64,000 nt of DNA from contig JBEIHO010000010.1 of the NCBI GenBank assembly GCA_040381215.1, forward strand, positions 3,785-67,784, in the 5' to 3' direction. The number at the start of each line of letters is the position of its first letter. Within the stretch, counting starts at the first letter, position 1. Of this stretch, positions 17,154 through 26,798 are shown in pieces. The DNA is from SZUA-430 sp040381215. Lineage in GTDB: Bacteria; Pseudomonadota; Alphaproteobacteria; Micropepsales; Micropepsaceae. The notes under the pieces were generated by a model, which ran no database searches, was not told the DNA's origin, and saw only the letters and a program-made list of their open reading frames with translations. The translations under genes were made by a program, and so were the position numbers.

Positions 17154-17993
17154 ATGACGGGTTCACAGCGCCAGGCCATCTTCATCACCGGGGCCGCGTC
17201 AGGCATGGGGCGGGAAACGGCCCTGCTTTTTGCCGGCAAGGGCTGGTTCGTCGGTGCGACGGACGTGAACCTCGACGGCCTCAGGACGCTGGAACAGGTG
17301 TTGGGATCGGAAAACTGCTGGATCCGCAAGCTTGACGTTACGTCGAAAAAGGATCTCGAGACCGCGCTGGCGGATTTCTGCGCCAAGTCAGGCGATCGCC
17401 TCGATCTGATGTTCAACAACGCCGGCATCGGCGAGTCCGGCTGGTTCGAGGACATACCCTACGAGGCCGCCATGCGCGTGGTTCAGATCAACTTCGTGGG
17501 CGCCCTGAACGGCGCCTACGCATCCCTGCCCTGGCTGAAGAAGACGCCGAATTCCTTGCTGTTCACGACGTCCTCCTCGTCGGCGACGTACGGCATGCCG
17601 CGCATCGCGGTCTACGCCGCCACCAAGCACGCCGTGAAAGGCCTGACCGAGGCCTTGTCGATCGAATGGGCGCGCCACGGCGTCAGGGTAGCCGACGTCC
17701 TTCCGGGGCTGATCGACACAGCGATCCTGCGATCAACCCCTAACCGGACGGGCGACGCCCCCAAGCCGACGGAAGAGCAGTTCTACGCCAAAGCCCCGAA
17801 AAAGGGGATGTTCCGGCTGATGCCGGCCTCAAGCGTGGCCGAGTGCGTATGGAACGCCTATCACGGCAACAGGCTGCACTGGTATGTGCCCGCGGAAATC
17901 GCCTGGATCGACCGGATCAAGGGATTTGCGCCGATGTTCATCAGGGCGCAAATCCTCAAGCTGTTCCCGGCCCTGACAGCGCTCAAACCCTGA
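17154..17993 (+). CDS. SDR family oxidoreductase
   Basis: 279-aa short-chain dehydrogenase. TGAASGMGRET near residue 10, NNAGIGESG near 90, the active-site SSSS and YAATK (Tyr-x-x-x-Lys) are intact. The ATG at 17154 is chosen because GGAGAG precedes it; an upstream in-frame ATG at 17106 lacks such a site. The C-terminal tail is longer than in minimal SDRs, as in the group with a membrane-associating end. Substrate unknown. Confidence 0.9.
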   Translation: MTGSQRQAIFITGAASGMGRETALLFAGKGWFVGATDVNLDGLRTLEQVLGSENCWIRKLDVTSKKDLETALADFCAKSGDRLDLMFNNAGIGESGWFEDIPYEAAMRVVQINFVGALNGAYASLPWLKKTPNSLLFTTSSSSATYGMPRIAVYAATKHAVKGLTEALSIEWARHGVRVADVLPGLIDTAILRSTPNRTGDAPKPTEEQFYAKAPKKGMFRLMPASSVAECVWNAYHGNRLHWYVPAEIAWIDRIKGFAPMFIRAQILKLFPALTALKP

Positions 17994-18006
17994 GCGCTGC
18001 CGCACC

Positions 18007-18687
18007 CTAGAGGTGACGGCCTGGCAGGGGCCTGTAGAAGATGTGGGTGCCGATCTCGGCAACCTTGATCATCCGCGATGCCCACGACGGGCTCACATAG
18101 TCGGCATGGTAGAAAGTGGCGCCGCCGGCGACAGGGTTCACCTTGCCGCCCGTCCGCATGACATTCGCAGCGATACGCATTGCCTGGCGCCAGGCATCGC
18201 GATCGCGCACCCGGTCTGCAACGCCATCGCAGGTAAATGAGAACTGGCAACCCGTCTTGCGGTGCGAGCCTTCATAGACGACGCCGCAGATTGTCCGCGG
18301 GCGACCGGGCACGCGCGTGCGGGCCACAACGACCTCGGCGACAGCCTTTTGCCCAACAGCGCTTTCGCCACGCGCTTCGAAATAGACGGCGGTCGCGAGG
18401 CAATTCTTCTCGCGCACATAGGTCTGGTACGAGGGACGATTGACCAGGTTGCGCACGACCGTACGAGGCGTGACGCCAGATGCATCATGCTTGGCAAGCG
18501 TCGGGCGCAACCCAACGGTGAGGGCGCCCTCACCCTGCTCGCCTGACGTGCCCCCGAAAGGAAGGTCACGCATGACCGGTACTGCCGCGGCAATCGCGCA
18601 GGCGTAGATCAGCGAGCCGCCAAGGGCCGCCGTCAGGATCCTGTTGTTGCGGCGCAGGCGCGCCAATAGTCCATGCGTCTTCGCCAT
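18007..18687 (-). CDS. Cell wall hydrolase, SleB / Hydrolase_2 type
   Basis: 226-aa exported or membrane-anchored protein: an N-terminal hydrophobic segment (residues about 17-37), a linker, then the Hydrolase_2 domain starting CLATAVYFEARGES with its conserved Glu and ending with GATFYHADYVSPSWA. SleB relatives are lytic transglycosylases acting on peptidoglycan. A strong GGAGGTCAC ribosome-binding site supports the start. It is convergent with the SDR (13 bp apart). Confidence 0.9.
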   Translation of the reverse strand: MAKTHGLLARLRRNNRILTAALGGSLIYACAIAAAVPVMRDLPFGGTSGEQGEGALTVGLRPTLAKHDASGVTPRTVVRNLVNRPSYQTYVREKNCLATAVYFEARGESAVGQKAVAEVVVARTRVPGRPRTICGVVYEGSHRKTGCQFSFTCDGVADRVRDRDAWRQAMRIAANVMRTGGKVNPVAGGATFYHADYVSPSWASRMIKVAEIGTHIFYRPLPGRHL

Positions 18688-19291
18688 GTGACCTCCATGG
18701 TTAGGAAGGCGTTCACCCCTTGGTACTCACCGGGCCCCTTGAGGGACCTCTTGTTGTCGGAGAGCCACTTGCAGCCTTTGGGCCAGTAACCACTCCTGCG
18801 GTTCGCCAGGGACCTGTTGCCGAGAAATCAGCCGGTCCGAGACACAACCGTTGCGCGCATCGTTAAGAATGCTTGCAGGGAACGGGTAGTTCCTGTCCCG
18901 CTGCGGTGCAACAAACTCGCGGTTGTATAGGCAGGAAGTACTCACGTGTCAGCCCGACACACACGTAAAACTCTATGTCAAGCTGTCGCACGAAGCACAC
19001 GGTTACCGGCGCACGTCATACTGGATCATTTGAATATTGGAATAATAAAAATTGTAAACTGTCCTGTAAGGACAAAAAACAGATTTGAATCTGAACTTAT
19101 CAACGTCGAATTGTGATGCCGAAAAGCGACATGGTTTCAACAAGGTCATGAACACGATTTAATGGGGAAATCTGCCAATCCAACACCCGCTTGGACGCGA
19201 GTTTCCCCCCGCTGAAGCCGACACGACCAAGCGCGTCCTCGCCAGAAGCCAAGAAAAAATGGCTCAAAATATGGGTTTTATGAAGAGCTGC
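18688..19291. other. 604-bp gene-free interval with an AT-rich patch
   Basis: No convincing gene is present between the sleB-like gene and ppdK. The stretch from about 19020 to 19160 is clearly richer in A and T than its surroundings and includes runs such as AATAATAAAAATTG. A small perfect hairpin, GTCCT-GTA-AGGAC, lies at 19061-19073. I recognise no tRNA or known ncRNA here. Promoters for the sleB-like gene, or an unrecognised small RNA, could lie in it. Confidence 0.5.
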
Positions 19292-21947
19292 CTACCCCAG
19301 CGCCGCCTGGGCTGCCGCAAGCCGGGCGATGGGAACCCGGAAGGGGGAGCAGGACACATAGTCCAGCCGCGCCGCCTCGCAGAACCGGATCGACGCCGGG
19401 TCACCGCCATGCTCGCCGCAAATCCCGAGCTTCAGGTCAGGCCTGACCTTCCGCCCGCGCTCCTCGGCGATACGGATGAGCTCGCCCACACCTTCCGTGT
19501 CGAGACTGACAAACGGGTCGTTCGGCAGCAGCCCCCGGCTGACATAGTCCGGCAGGAACTTGGAGGAGTCGTCCCGGCTGAGCCCGAACGTGGTCTGGGT
19601 CAGGTCATTCGTCCCGAACGAGAAGAACGCCGCCGACTGTGCGATGTCACCGGCCCTGAGCGCCGCCCGCGGCAGCTCGATCATGGTGCCTACCAGATAG
19701 GAAAGCCGGCGCCCGGTCTCGCCCTCGACAGCCTTGGCGACCGCATCGATGCGCGCCTTCAGGAAGTCGAACTCCCCGCGCATGGCCACCAGCGGGATCA
19801 TGATCTCGGCGGTCAGTGTCTTGCCCGTCTCCGTCTCGACCGCGACCGCCGCCTCGAAGATGGCCCGCGCCTGCATGTCATAGATCTCGGGATAGGACAC
19901 CCCCAGCCGGCACCCGCGATGCCCCAGCATCGGATTGAACTCGGACAGGTCCTCCAGCCGGTTGCGCAGCTTCCCCGCCTCGATCCCCCAGCGTCCCGGC
20001 CACCTCGTCAACCTCGTGCTCCTTGGGCAGGAACTCGTGCAGCGGCGGGTCCAGCAGCCGGATCGTCACCGGCAGCCCGGCCATGATGCGGAACAACTCG
20101 ACGAAATCCTTGCGCTGATGCGGCAGCAGCCGGGCCAGAGCCGCATCGCGCCCCCCCTTGGTATCGGCCAGGATCATGCGCCGCACATCGTTGATGCGCT
20201 CCTCGTCGAAGAACATGTGCTCGGTCCGGCAGAGCCCGATGCCCTCGGCCCCGAAGTCGCGCGCATGGCGCGCATCCGAGGGCGTCTCGGCGTTGGCACG
20301 CACCTTCATGCGGCGGAACCCGTCCGCCCAGCCCATCAAAGTCGCGAAATCACCGGAGAGCTCAGGCTGGATCGTGGGCACCCGCCCCTTCATGACCTGC
20401 CCCGTAGACCCATCGATTGTGATGACCTCACCCTTCTTCAGCGTCTGCCCGGCGGCCGTCACGACCTGCCGCGCATAGTCGATACGCAGGCCGCCTGCCC
20501 CCGAAACGCAAGGCCGCCCCATCCCGCGCGCTACCACAGCAGCGTGGCTCGTCATGCCGCCACGAGCGGTCAGGATGCCGCGCGCGGCATGCATGCCATG
20601 GATGTCTTCCGGGCTGGTCTCGATGCGCACGAGGATGATGTCACGCCCATCGCCCGCCAGGCGTTCGGCCTCGCCCGCATCAAAGACGATCTCACCGGAG
20701 GCCGCCCCCGGCGAGGCCGGCAAGCCCGAGGCCAGAACCTGGCGGGGCGCCTTGGGATCAAGCGTCGGATGCAGCAACTGGTCCAGAGACGCAGGATCGA
20801 TCCGCTTGACCGCCTCCGCGCGCGTCAGCACATTTTCCGAGGCCAGATCGACCGCGATCTTGATGGCAGCCTTCGCCGTACGCTTGCCATTTCGCGTCTG
20901 CAAGACCCAGAGCCGGCCCTTCTCGATCGTAAACTCGATGTCCTGCATGTCCCGATAGTGCGCCTCGAGCCGACGCACATGATCCTGGAACTCCTGGAAG
21001 ACCGAAGGCATCTTCTCCTCGAGCGAAGGGTCCTGCGACCCGCTCACCGAGCGCTCGCGCTTCGTCAGCGCCTGCGGCGTGCGCAATCCCGCCACGACGT
21101 CCTCGCCCTGCGCATTCAGAAGGTACTCGCCATAGAGTGACGCATCTCCAGTCGAGGGATTGCGCGAAAACGCAACGCCGGTGGCCGAATCCTCACCCAT
21201 GTTGCCGAACACCATCGCCTGGATGTTCACGGCCGTACCCCAGTCATCCGGAATGTTGTGCAGCCGGCGATAGGTATTGGCCCGCGCATTCTGCCACGAG
21301 CCGAACACCGCCCCGATCGCGCCCCAGAGCTGCTCGGCAGGCGTCTGCGGGAAATCAGTCCCCAGCTCCTCGCGCACCTTCGCCTTGTACTGACCCACCA
21401 GGTTCTTCCAGCCGTCAGCATCGACCTCGGTATCAAGCGACAGGTCATGCTCTTCCTTGTAGGAGCCGAGCAGTTCCTCGAAATGTTCATGCCCGACGCC
21501 AAGCACCACGTCGCTGTACATGGTGATGAAGCGCCGGTAGCTGTCATAGGCAAAGCGCTCGTTGCCGGTCTCCCGCGCAATGGCGGCCGCCGTCTCGTCG
21601 TTGAGCCCCAGGTTCAGCACCGTGTCCATCATGCCCGGCATCGAGGCGCGCGCGCCTGACCGCACCGACACCAGCAGCGGGTTCGATACGTCACCAAACG
21701 TCCGCCCCGTCATCCGCCCGATCTCGACGAGCCCCGCCTCGACCTGCGCCTTCAGGGTGTCGGGATACGTCTTTTCATTCTTGTAGAAGTGGGTGCACAC
21801 CTCGGTCGTGATGGTGAAACCTGGCGGCACGGGAAGACCCAGGCTCGCCATCTCCGCAAGATTGGCTCCCTTGCCCCCAAGCAGCTCCTTCATCTTTGCG
21901 CTGCCGTCAGCCTTGCCGCCGCCGAAGCCATAGACCCATTTCGTCAT
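19292..21947 (-). pseudogene. ppdK: Pyruvate, phosphate dikinase, interrupted by a 1-base frameshift
   Basis: PPDK interconverts pyruvate + ATP + Pi and PEP + AMP + PPi. Two overlapping frames together cover the whole protein. The 5' part (21947 to about 19990) holds the ATP-grasp domain and the phosphohistidine domain (GGMTSHAAVVARGMGRPC). The 3' part (to 19292) holds the PEP-binding domain, with GTNDLTQTTFG and the catalytic Cys of GICGEHGGDP. Alignment from memory to family sequences continues without gap if one C is removed from the five-C run at 19985-19989: EVAGTLG then joins directly to IEAGKLRNR. Repaired length is about 884 aa, normal for alphaproteobacteria. The start MTKWVYGFGGG is chosen over M1 and M13 further upstream. 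As written, the protein would end after about 690 residues without its PEP site. A sequencing or assembly indel is the simplest explanation. Confidence 0.85.
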
Positions 21948-21968
21948 GGAGCACATCTTCCCGTTGCT

Positions 21969-21985
21969 GCACTGTGAAACAGTGC
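21969..21985. promoter_or_regulatory. 7-3-7 inverted repeat upstream of ppdK
   Basis: GCACTGT-GAA-ACAGTGC is a perfect dyad beginning 22 bp upstream of the preferred ppdK ATG. It has operator geometry and lies next to the TGCAGTGCA site at 21994. No regulator can be named. Confidence 0.45.
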
Positions 21986-21993
21986 TTGCCATG

Positions 21994-22002
21994 TGCAGTG
22001 CA
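21994..22002. promoter_or_regulatory. TGCANTGCA palindrome upstream of ppdK
   Basis: TGCAGTGCA, within TGTGCAGTGCAGCAA, is the same core found twice upstream of the phasin gene at 61128-61199. It lies 47 bp before the ppdK ATG. PhaR of Paracoccus is described as binding TGC-rich sites upstream of phasin genes, so PhaR-type control is a candidate. Confidence 0.45.
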
Positions 22003-22034
22003 GCAATTCAAGCGGCTGCCAGCCCCGTGCAGAC

Positions 22035-24110
22035 CTACCCCTCGACCCGCGAAAAATCCGCCACGCTGTGCATGGCCGCGCGTATCTCGGTCAGGAGCTT
22101 CAGGCGGTTCGTTCGAAGGGCCGGATTGTCGGCATTCACCGTCACCTTGTCGAAGAACGCATCGACCGGTGCGCGCAAGCGTGACATCGCGCGCATGGCC
22201 TCCTCGAACCGCTCCTGCTGCACCTCGGCAGCGACAAGATCATTGGCGATGGCGAGCGTCTTGAAAAGCTCGACTTCCTGCGCAGCTTCGAGCAGCGCAA
22301 CGTCGGGCTTGCCGGTGAAGCCGGCAAACTTCGCATCCTTCTTCTTTTCCTTGCCTTCCTCGATCTTGAGTATGTTGACCGCGCGCTTGTAGCCCGCCAG
22401 CAGGTTCCGGCCGTCATCCGAGCCAAGGAACCCTTGCAGCGCCTGCACCCGACGAACGACAAGGGCAAGGTCATCCTGCCCACCAAGCGCGAACACGGCA
22501 TCGATCAGGTCATGCCGCACACCCTTGTCGCGCAGCGCCACCTTCAGGCGATCAACGAAGAACTCGACCAGAGACGGCACCCACGCGCCATTTCCGGGGA
22601 ACGATCCACCTGCCATCCGCGCCGCCTGCACCAGGGGCAGGCGGAACCCGCCATCGAGCACGATGCGGATCACGCCCAGCGCCGCACGGCGCAGCGCGAA
22701 GGGATCCTTCGAACCCGTGGGCTTCTCGTCAATCGCAAAGAACCCGGCCAGCGTGTCGAGCTTGTCGGCCAGCGCGACTGCCACGCTGACAGGCGCTGTC
22801 GGCGCCTCATCGCCCTGTCCCTGCGGCTTGTAATGATCGGCCAGCGCCTCGGCCACCGCAGCATCCTCGCCATCGTTCAGCGCGAAATAGCGCCCCATGA
22901 CGCCCTGCACTTCCGGAAACTCTCCGACCGTGCCGGACACAAGATCGGCCTTGCACAGATGCGCGGCACGCCGCGCCTTCGCAGCATCTGCACCCACGAC
23001 CGGTGCAATCTCTCCGGCAAGATTCTCGATGCGAGCCACGCGCTCGAACTGCGTTCCCAGCTTCGCATGGAACACGATGTCCTTGAGCTGCGCGACACGC
23101 GCCTCAAGCCGTGTCTTGCGATCCTGGTCCCAGAAGAATTTCGCGTCCGACAACCGCGCGCGCAGCACGCGCTCATTGCCCGCGACGATATTCCGGCCAC
23201 CATCCCTGGTGACCATGTTGGCGATGACGACAAAGCGGTTCGAGAGCTTTCCCGTCGCCGGGTCACGAAGCGCGAAGTATTTCTGGTTCGCCCGCATGGT
23301 CGAGATCAGGATCTCCTGCGGCACATCGAGGAACCCGCGATCGAATTGCCCGATCAGCGCTACCGGCCACTCGACCAGCCCGGCCACTTCATCCGCCAGC
23401 GCATCGTCGGCGATCAGCTCGAGGTTCTGGGCATGGGCAAGCTGGCGCGCCTCGTGCAGGATCTGCGCCTTGCGATCGGCCGCATTCAGGATGACATGGG
23501 CCTTCTTCAGCTTCTCGACATAGTCATCGAAGCGCCGGGCCTCGAACATGTCATTGCCGAGGAAGCGGTGCCCGCGCGTGCGGTTACCGCTGCTGATACC
23601 ACCCACCTCGAACGCCACGACCTCGCCATCGAACGTGCAGAGGATCGAGTGCAGCGGACGAACCCAGGTCATCTCGCCCGCACCCCAGCGCTGGGATTTC
23701 GGCCACGGGAAGCTGCGGATCACCTCGGGGACGAGCTCGGCCAGGACTTCAGGCGTCGGACGACCCTTGCGCTCGGTCACGGCAAGATAGAACTCGCCCC
23801 CCTTGGGATCCTTCTGCTTGCGGAGTTGATGCAGGTTGAGACCCGTCGACCGCAGGAAGCCCTGGATCGCAGGCTCCGGCGCATCCACGCGGGGTCCCTT
23901 TCGTTCCTCGGTAACGTCTGCCTGCTGCGCCGGCAGACCCTCGATGACAAGAGCGAGCCGCCGCGGCGTGGCGTAGGAACGCGCGCCTTCGTTCAGGAAA
24001 CCGCGATCGGTCAGCCCGCCAACCAAAAGCCGCTCGAGGTCGCGCGCAGCCTGCGCCTGCATGCGTGCGGGAATTTCTTCGGAGAAGATTTCAAGGAGCA
24101 ATTGGGGCAT
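22035..24110 (-). CDS. glyS: Glycine-tRNA ligase beta subunit
   Basis: 691-aa beta subunit of the bacterial alpha2beta2 glycyl-tRNA synthetase, carrying tRNA recognition. It starts MPQLLLEIFSEEIPARMQ, the characteristic N terminus, and ends with the anticodon-binding DALR-like region (FFDKVTVNADNPALRTNRLKLL, interrupted here by no gap). The length is normal. It starts 1 nt after the glyQ stop (glyQ-glyS order), so the subunits are coexpressed. ppdK lies downstream in the same direction, an arrangement common in alphaproteobacteria. Confidence 0.96.
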   Translation of the reverse strand: MPQLLLEIFSEEIPARMQAQAARDLERLLVGGLTDRGFLNEGARSYATPRRLALVIEGLPAQQADVTEERKGPRVDAPEPAIQGFLRSTGLNLHQLRKQKDPKGGEFYLAVTERKGRPTPEVLAELVPEVIRSFPWPKSQRWGAGEMTWVRPLHSILCTFDGEVVAFEVGGISSGNRTRGHRFLGNDMFEARRFDDYVEKLKKAHVILNAADRKAQILHEARQLAHAQNLELIADDALADEVAGLVEWPVALIGQFDRGFLDVPQEILISTMRANQKYFALRDPATGKLSNRFVVIANMVTRDGGRNIVAGNERVLRARLSDAKFFWDQDRKTRLEARVAQLKDIVFHAKLGTQFERVARIENLAGEIAPVVGADAAKARRAAHLCKADLVSGTVGEFPEVQGVMGRYFALNDGEDAAVAEALADHYKPQGQGDEAPTAPVSVAVALADKLDTLAGFFAIDEKPTGSKDPFALRRAALGVIRIVLDGGFRLPLVQAARMAGGSFPGNGAWVPSLVEFFVDRLKVALRDKGVRHDLIDAVFALGGQDDLALVVRRVQALQGFLGSDDGRNLLAGYKRAVNILKIEEGKEKKKDAKFAGFTGKPDVALLEAAQEVELFKTLAIANDLVAAEVQQERFEEAMRAMSRLRAPVDAFFDKVTVNADNPALRTNRLKLLTEIRAAMHSVADFSRVEG

Positions 24111-24111
24111 G

Positions 24112-25062
24112 TCAGCGCATCCCGCTCAGGCCGGCACCGGCCGTCATGCCCTGCGGGCTGTCGACCCAGGCCTGCGCGCACTCGCGCGAAAGCGCCCTGA
24201 CGCGCCCGATATAGGCCTGCCGCTCGGTGACACTGATCACGCCGCGAGCATCCAGCAGGTTGAACGTATGGCTTGCGCGGATGCACTGCTCATAGGCCGG
24301 CAGCACGTGCCGCCATTCCGGATGCTCGGCCGAGCGCCCGACCTTGCGCGACAACAGCTTCTGGCACTCCGCCTCGGCATCCTTGAAATGCTGGAACAGC
24401 GCGTCCGTCGTCGCATGCTCGAAATTATAGCCGGCCTGCTCGACTTCGTTCTGGTGATAGACATCGCCCCAGCGCATGAAATCCGGCGACGAGCGATCCA
24501 TCGTGTTGTAGGCGAGGTCGAACCCGTTATCGACGCCCTGCACATACATGGCCAGGCGCTCGAGGCCATAGGTGATCTCCGCCGACACGGGCCGGCAGTC
24601 AATGCCACCCACCTGCTGGAAATAGGTGAACTGCGTCACCTCCATGCCGTCGCACCAGACCTCCCAGCCCAACCCCCACGCACCCAGCGTCGGCGACTCC
24701 CAGTCATCCTCGACAAAACGGATATCGTGTTCGTCGGGCGAGATGCCAAGCGCCTTCATCGAGCCCAGATAGAGCTCGAGCACATTGGCCGGCGACGGCT
24801 TCAGGATCACCTGGAACTGGTAATAACGCTGGAAGCGGTTGGGATTGTCGCCATAGCGCCCGTCCTTCGGCCGCCGCGAGGGCTGCACATACGCACACTT
24901 CCAGGGCTTCGGCCCCAGCGCCCGCAACGTGGTCGCCGGATGAAACGTGCCCGCACCCATCTCCATGTCATAGGGTTGCAGCAGCACGCAGCCCTGCTCG
25001 GCCCAATAATGCTGCAACGTGAGGATAAGCCCCTGGAAGGAGCGATCAGGCTTTTGGGACAT
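24112..25062 (-). CDS. glyQ: Glycine-tRNA ligase alpha subunit
   Basis: 316-aa catalytic class II subunit. The segments FQGLILTLQHYWAEQGC, GAGTFHPATTLRALGP and YVQPSRRPKDGRYGDNPNR are near-invariant in GlyQ. It forms glycyl-adenylate and charges tRNA-Gly together with GlyS. The 260-bp region upstream, before gatB, contains a large mosaic palindrome and presumably the promoter. Confidence 0.97.
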   Translation of the reverse strand: MSQKPDRSFQGLILTLQHYWAEQGCVLLQPYDMEMGAGTFHPATTLRALGPKPWKCAYVQPSRRPKDGRYGDNPNRFQRYYQFQVILKPSPANVLELYLGSMKALGISPDEHDIRFVEDDWESPTLGAWGLGWEVWCDGMEVTQFTYFQQVGGIDCRPVSAEITYGLERLAMYVQGVDNGFDLAYNTMDRSSPDFMRWGDVYHQNEVEQAGYNFEHATTDALFQHFKDAEAECQKLLSRKVGRSAEHPEWRHVLPAYEQCIRASHTFNLLDARGVISVTERQAYIGRVRALSRECAQAWVDSPQGMTAGAGLSGMR

Positions 25063-25121
25063 TTATCTTGCCACTCGGTTTTCCAAACAATCTCGTCACG
25101 CAGAACATGAAAATCAAAAGT

Positions 25122-25263
25122 CTCCCTCACGACAGTGAGGGAGTACCTGCGCACCGAAGGTGCTGCAGGGGAGGGAGTTCCCTCCCGTTAGCCTCAGCGC
25201 CAGAAACTCCATCCCCTGCAGCAGGCTTCGCCTGTGCAGGTACTTCCTCACTGCGTGAGGAAG
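25122..25263. repeat. Mosaic palindromic intergenic element
   Basis: A 142-bp element built from nested inverted repeats between gatB and glyQ. The outer hairpins are CTCCCTCAC-GACA-GTGAGGGAG (25122-25143) and CTTCCTCAC-TGC-GTGAGGAAG (25243-25263). Between them GTACCTGC (25143) pairs with GCAGGTAC (25236), TGCAGGGGA (25164) pairs with TCCCCTGCA (25212), and GGGAGGGA-GT-TCCCTCCC (25169-25186) forms a further hairpin. The left and right halves are imperfect inverted copies of each other. This is the structure of a REP/BIME-like or miniature mobile repeat. Translations through it are not credible as genes. Confidence 0.75.
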
Positions 25264-25322
25264 ACAAGAACACTTCGCCCTTCGCGCCCACCTTCAAATA
25301 GTCGAACAGGGGCAGCGCCAAG

Positions 25323-26795
25323 CTATATCCCCAGCTTCTTCTTGATCAGCTCATTCACCGCCTGCGGGTTCGCCTTGCCACCCGTGGCCTGCATGACCTG
25401 ACCCACGAACCAGCCCACCATCGAAGGCTTGGCCTTGGCCTGATCGACCTTCTGCGGATTGGCGGCAATCACCTGGTCAACGGCAGCCTCGATGGCGCCC
25501 ATGTCGGTGACCTGCTTCATGCCGCGCGTCTCGACGATCGCAGCCGGATCGCCACCTTCGGTCCAGACGATCTCGAACACGTCTTTGGCAATCTTGCCCG
25601 AAATCGTCCCGTCGCTGATCAGCGACACGATCGATCCCATCGCAGCCGCCGACACGGGGCTGTCCCCGATGGCCGTGCCTTCCTTGTTCAAACGCCCGAA
25701 CAGCTCATTGACGACCCAATTGGCAGCAAGCTTGGCATCCCGCCCCCGAGCGACCTGCTCGAAGAAGTCCGCGCTCTCGCGCTCGGCAACAAGCACGCCC
25801 GCGTCATAGGCGCTCAGGCCATAATCCTTCATGAACCGGTCTTTCTTGTCGTCCGGCAGTTCCGGCAGCGAGGCCTTTATGCGGGCGACGAACGCATCGT
25901 CGAACTCCAGGGGCAGCAGGTCCGGATCCGGAAAATAGCGATAATCATGCGCCTCTTCCTTGGAGCGCATCGACCGCGTCTCGCCCTTCTTGGAATCGAA
26001 GAGCCGCGTTTCCTGCTTGATCGTGCCGCCACCCTCGATGAGGTCGACCTGGCGCCGCGCTTCATAGTCAACCGCCTGCGCCACGAACCGCATCGAGTTG
26101 ACGTTCTTGATCTCGCAGCGCGTGCCCAGGGGACCACCCGGCTTGCGAACGGAAACATTGACGTCGGCACGCATGGAGCCTTCCTCCATGTTGCCGTCGC
26201 ACGTGCCCAGGTAACGCAGGATCGCACGCAGCTTCTTCAGGTAGGCCGCGGCTTCCTCTGCCGAGCGAAGGTCCGGTCGCGACACGATTTCCATCAGCGC
26301 AACACCAGCACGGTTCAGGTCGACGAAGGACTGGTCCGGATGCTGGTCATGCAGCGACTTGCCCGCGTCCTGCTCGAGATGCAGCCGTTCGATCCCGACC
26401 TGGATGGTCTTGCCGCCCGGCAGGTCGACGAGGACGATGCCCTCGCCGACGACGGGCTGCTTGTACTGCGAGATCTGGTATCCCGACGGCAGGTCCGGAT
26501 AGAAATAGTTCTTCCGGTCGAAGACCGAATACTTGTTGATCTGCGCCTTCAGGCCCAGCCCCGTGCGCACCGCCTGCTCCACGCAGAAGCGGTTGATGAC
26601 GGGAAGCATGCCCGGCATGCCGGCATCGATGAAGCTGACATGGGCATTGGGATCAGCGCCGAATTCGGCTGATGCGCCCGAGAACAGTTTCGCCTTCGAC
26701 AGGACCTGTGCATGGACCTCCATGCCGATGACGATTTCCCACTTGCCGGTGGCACCGTCGATCAGCGGACCGGTCTCCGTTCGTGTCGTGACCAT
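25323..26795 (-). CDS. gatB: Asp-tRNA(Asn)/Glu-tRNA(Gln) amidotransferase subunit B
   Basis: 490-aa subunit of the GatCAB complex that converts misacylated Glu-tRNA(Gln) and/or Asp-tRNA(Asn) to the correct amide. The GatB catalytic core is evident (IGMEVHAQVLSKAKLFSGA, DLPSGYQISQYKQPVV, RSKEEAHDYRYFPDPDLLPL), followed by the YqeY-like C-terminal tRNA-binding tail. It starts 3 nt after the gatA stop, giving the order gatC-gatA-gatB. Confidence 0.97.
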   Translation of the reverse strand: MVTTRTETGPLIDGATGKWEIVIGMEVHAQVLSKAKLFSGASAEFGADPNAHVSFIDAGMPGMLPVINRFCVEQAVRTGLGLKAQINKYSVFDRKNYFYPDLPSGYQISQYKQPVVGEGIVLVDLPGGKTIQVGIERLHLEQDAGKSLHDQHPDQSFVDLNRAGVALMEIVSRPDLRSAEEAAAYLKKLRAILRYLGTCDGNMEEGSMRADVNVSVRKPGGPLGTRCEIKNVNSMRFVAQAVDYEARRQVDLIEGGGTIKQETRLFDSKKGETRSMRSKEEAHDYRYFPDPDLLPLEFDDAFVARIKASLPELPDDKKDRFMKDYGLSAYDAGVLVAERESADFFEQVARGRDAKLAANWVVNELFGRLNKEGTAIGDSPVSAAAMGSIVSLISDGTISGKIAKDVFEIVWTEGGDPAAIVETRGMKQVTDMGAIEAAVDQVIAANPQKVDQAKAKPSMVGWFVGQVMQATGGKANPQAVNELIKKKLGI

Positions 26796-26798
26796 GGC

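Noticed and set aside
18727..18945. 72-codon minus-strand frame in the sleB-ppdK gap
   Set aside because: No ribosome-binding site, no recognisable domain and ordinary chance length.
19061..19073. Hairpin GTCCT-GTA-AGGAC as a terminator
   Set aside because: The stem is only 5 bp, As rather than Ts follow it on the plus strand, and it lies 230 bp from the nearest gene end.
25127..25321. 64-codon minus-strand frame between gatB and glyQ
   Set aside because: Most of it is the mosaic palindrome, which is open on both strands by symmetry; it starts with TTG and has no ribosome-binding site.
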